Shown here: positions 61,349-64,000 of the stretch, one piece after another
Position numbering within the stretch: the first letter of the stretch is position 1
How the letters are laid out: each line of letters opens with the position of its first letter
Source of the DNA: Larimichthys crocea
Lineage: Eukaryota > Chordata > Actinopteri > Sciaenidae
Reading direction: 5' to 3'
Length of the DNA stretch: 64,000 nt
NCBI RefSeq assembly: GCF_000972845.2
Contig: NC_040028.1
Span: 16,924,871-16,988,870 of the forward strand
Position numbers and translations under genes: made by a program
The notes under the pieces: generated by a model
What the model saw: only the letters and a program-made list of their open reading frames with translations
Databases searched by the model: none
What the model was told of the DNA's origin: nothing

Positions 61349-61727
61349 CATTTACACACCCACTTGAGCACTCTTTGGTTTAGTTTTTTTGGGGGGGTGA
61401 GGCAGCTGGCCAGGAACAACGAGCGGCCTGTTTAGCATTTCAAAGCCGCGACTCTCTCTCCCTCTTTTTTCTCTCCCCCCCCCTTGTTCCTTTCTGTCCC
61501 TCTCTTACATTTTGCAAGTGATGATGGGAACAAAACGAACTAATTAGACTCTCTGATTCCAAACGAAACGGAAAGGACTCGCGGACAAGACGAAAAAAAA
61601 GAAAAAAACCTCAGCGCGCCCCGGCCAAACGTCTCTTGTGTCAGCGGCGGTGACATTCCTGCGACTAGATGTTCCAGTAACGTGGTGAATTATCTCATCC
61701 GCTTTGGGAACCAGAGGTGGAAACACT

Positions 61728-61761
<34 letters not shown>

Positions 61762-62574
61762 CTGCACACATTGACCACGACGCGTCCACGCCTTCGCTCG
61801 TGGCACGGTTCGTTCCGCCGTCCAGGAATTCAGCAAATCTCCACATGCATTCCTCGCAGATGTCACTTTGCCCTGCAGTCCACAGCTGTCACGTGCTGAA
61901 GACTGTGAATTTTATATTCTGAGTGCTATTAATATGTCCGGCACACTGACACCGCATCATCCCATGTAGGCGCTTTACACAGTTTAAAACGACTGAAAGT
62001 GTGTGTGATCGTAACGAACACGCGGACCGTGACGTGAATGGCGTGAAACCGTCGTCTTGCAGTAAATCTGTGAATAATTCTCGACTGCGTTTGTGCCCCT
62101 GTAATACCTCGAAAGTGGGGTGTCTCATGTTAATCAAAATTTTAAAAATGCATATACAAAAAGCTCCAAAGTGGAAAATTGCACCCATACAATTAACGTT
62201 GATGAAGAGTTCTCTTGTTCAGAACCTTCTGATGCGACAGCGTGCAGAGTAAGTGACTTTTAAATACAAACAAACTAATAATGTTACGTTGTTCGTTACC
62301 TGATGCGTCTCGGACACTGACAGTATAAAGACAGGACAGCAAGACAGCATTAAAATCTGGCCACCACCGCCGTCTTGACAGTCTTGCCTCTTCAACCTCT
62401 AAATATAAAAATCAGCAAAGTCGTGGATTGTTGTTGGACCTGAGGCGGGCTGAATGACGCCTGGTTGCTCAAACAAGCCGTCTGTAATGACACCTACCTG
62501 TCAATCAAAGTGTCCATGCTCCTTAATATAATGTGAACTGGTGAGTTGTATATAAATTCACCCTCAGTACAGTT

Positions 62575-62745
62575 GTCATGAACGGGGAAATTAGCTACAG
62601 AGACCAAAATAGTTTTTTGTACCAGGCTGTAAACATGTTTATTTCTGCTGTGAAGTTGGACATTTGAACATGGGGACTTATGGAGACTGACTCACTTCTG
62701 GAGCCAGCCTCAAGTGGACGTTTGAGGAACTGCAGTTTTTTTTCA
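62575..62745 (+). repeat. dispersed fish repeat, copy B
   Basis: Runs from ATGAACGGGGAAATTAGCTA through TTTTTTGTACCAGGCTGTAA to GAGCCAGCCTCAAGTGGACG and GAGGAACTGCAG. Same family as 54345-54475 and longer at its 5' end. Confidence 0.75.
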
Positions 62746-62974
62746 AAGGAGGTTGCTTCTTGGTCTTGAACGGTGGACGTTCTGCAGCAATGTCAGAGAA
62801 AACAAAAGGTCGTTTCCTGTAGAATGAGATCGCTCTAATGACGTAACACCAACAAACTGTCACAGGTACACGTTTTAATCCTCCACTGATGATCATGACG
62901 GCGATCTTGAAGGCTGAAATCAAGTGTGACTAAATGAACCTATTAATTAATCTCATTATTTTTTAAATTTATTT

Positions 62975-63140
62975 ATTTTTTGGCCTTTTATGCCTTTATT
63001 GATAGTACAGCTGAAGATAGACAGAGGGAGTGACACGCAGTAAATTAGCTGTCCGATTCGAACCGGGGCCAGCTGCAGTGAGGACTATAGCCTCCACACA
63101 CGGGGCGGCCGCTTAACACACTACACTACCGACCGCCCCG
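62975..63140 (-). mobile_element. tRNA-derived SINE, minus strand
   Basis: Read on the minus strand it begins CGGGGCGGTCGGTAGTGTAG, has a Pol III B box GGTTCGAATC (63055-63064 on the plus strand as GATTCGAACC) and ends in a body reading GCATAAAAGGCC. The layout is tRNA-like head then unrelated tail, as in abundant fish SINEs. It resembles a tRNA only in the head and is not a functional tRNA gene. Confidence 0.75.
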
Positions 63141-63513
63141 ATTTATTATTATTTTTTCTAAGTTTTACGGTGTAGGCCATTAGTTCATTTACTTATTTTG
63201 TAACGTGTAGGTATGTTTTCAAAGACATGTTAAAGCTGAAAAAAAAATACCTGCACAAGTAGTTAAGTCTCGTATTAGTTTGTCCTCCTGTTATTGACAT
63301 AACGCGCAAATATAGATATTCCAATGGTTCGAACTTATTCCAGCCCTATTATCGTCTAATATTATCCTGAGATAATGAGTCAAACGAACTCATTATCGCG
63401 AGGAAAGGATCTGCGGTATCTTGAGTAACATCTTGAGTCCACCGATAACGTGTGGTCTCTACTTTATGAATTTCACACACATTCTGATATTGGTGGTCTG
63501 ATCACTTTGATGA

Positions 63514-63549
<36 letters not shown>

Positions 63550-64000
63550 TCATTGTTAGCCACATGTTGTGGCCTGAACTAGTCCACTGACCTGAATTGA
63601 CTATCGACACTTCTCTCTAAAGGTTGCAGCGAATCCGTTTCATGTGTGCGCTGTAGTAGCCGAGCGGTCTGCGGCTTGTCATCATAATTTATACTCGCGG
63701 GAGGCTGATTGACAGTGTAACTATGGCAACGCCGCAATACTTGTTTGATTATTATCTTTTAACGAGGGCCACGGGACATTTTTTCAAACTTTAATCTAAA
63801 GTTCTTCGAGCTCGAAAAGTCCCTCGCTTGTCATTGGTTGTGGTTGTGGACGTCCGTGCTTCAGACGGTCAGTCACTGCAGAAAAATGCCATTTTTAAGT
63901 TGCAGCCTCGATCGCTCGGTCAGTCCTTATTTGCACCAGCGTGAGATCTCGCGTGTTTGTGTGTGTGTGTGAGTGTGCGCAGACTTTTCTCACGCTTTGA

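Noticed and set aside
63040..63140. tRNA gene suggested by the B box
   Set aside because: The downstream body and lack of a cloverleaf acceptor end fit a tRNA-derived SINE, not a tRNA.

Overview
This window is vertebrate nuclear DNA, almost certainly from a teleost fish. It has spliced genes with long introns, fish-type short repeats and (CA)n microsatellites. The gene order fstl1 - lrrc58 - gpr156 - gsk3b, all on the + strand, matches the conserved block I know from human 3q13.33. There is no prokaryotic, phage or CRISPR content. Exon models were built by hand from splice sites, reading frame and recognised protein families; no alignment software was used.

Layout. 2.0-10.6 kb: fstl1 without its signal-peptide exon, which lies upstream of the window (nine coding exons, stop at 9150-9152, 3'UTR to about 10.6 kb). 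11.9-20.4 kb: lrrc58, with a CCAAT/GC-box promoter, four coding exons and a tandem array in intron 1. 20.4-43.1 kb: a long stretch without a convincing new gene. 43.2-52.9 kb: gpr156, an orphan class C receptor (nine coding exons, about 839 aa). 56.4-64 kb: the CpG-rich promoter, long 5'UTR with upstream ORFs, first coding exon and start of intron 1 of gsk3b. Its kinase domain lies beyond the window.

The main structural fact is that about 14.2-27.6 kb is repeated at about 28.4-41.66 kb. The second copy is littered with small indels, lacks lrrc58 exon 1, and carries lrrc58 exons 2-4 with broken frames. Copy 1 stops exactly at a 44-N gap, at the same base after which copy 2 reads on into unique sequence. 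I read this as a retained second haplotype or low-quality contig, not a real gene duplication. The two 10-N gaps are also flanked by duplicated contig ends.

The most interesting biological structure is in gpr156 intron 1: a decayed TRIM/finTRIM-type gene relic (RING, B-box, coiled coil, B30.2) split by a 620-bp hAT element with a perfect 8-bp target duplication and a damaged BED finger. Other relics are a LINE fragment in gpr156 intron 6, foldback elements, two copies of an AAAGGTCC-ended MITE, a tandem-repeat foldback at 55.9-56.4 kb and a tRNA-derived SINE in gsk3b intron 1.

The four genes are neighbours by ancestry, not a pathway: a secreted BMP/TLR-linked glycoprotein, an intracellular LRR protein, an orphan GPCR and a Wnt/insulin-pathway kinase. 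I see no undescribed multi-gene system here.
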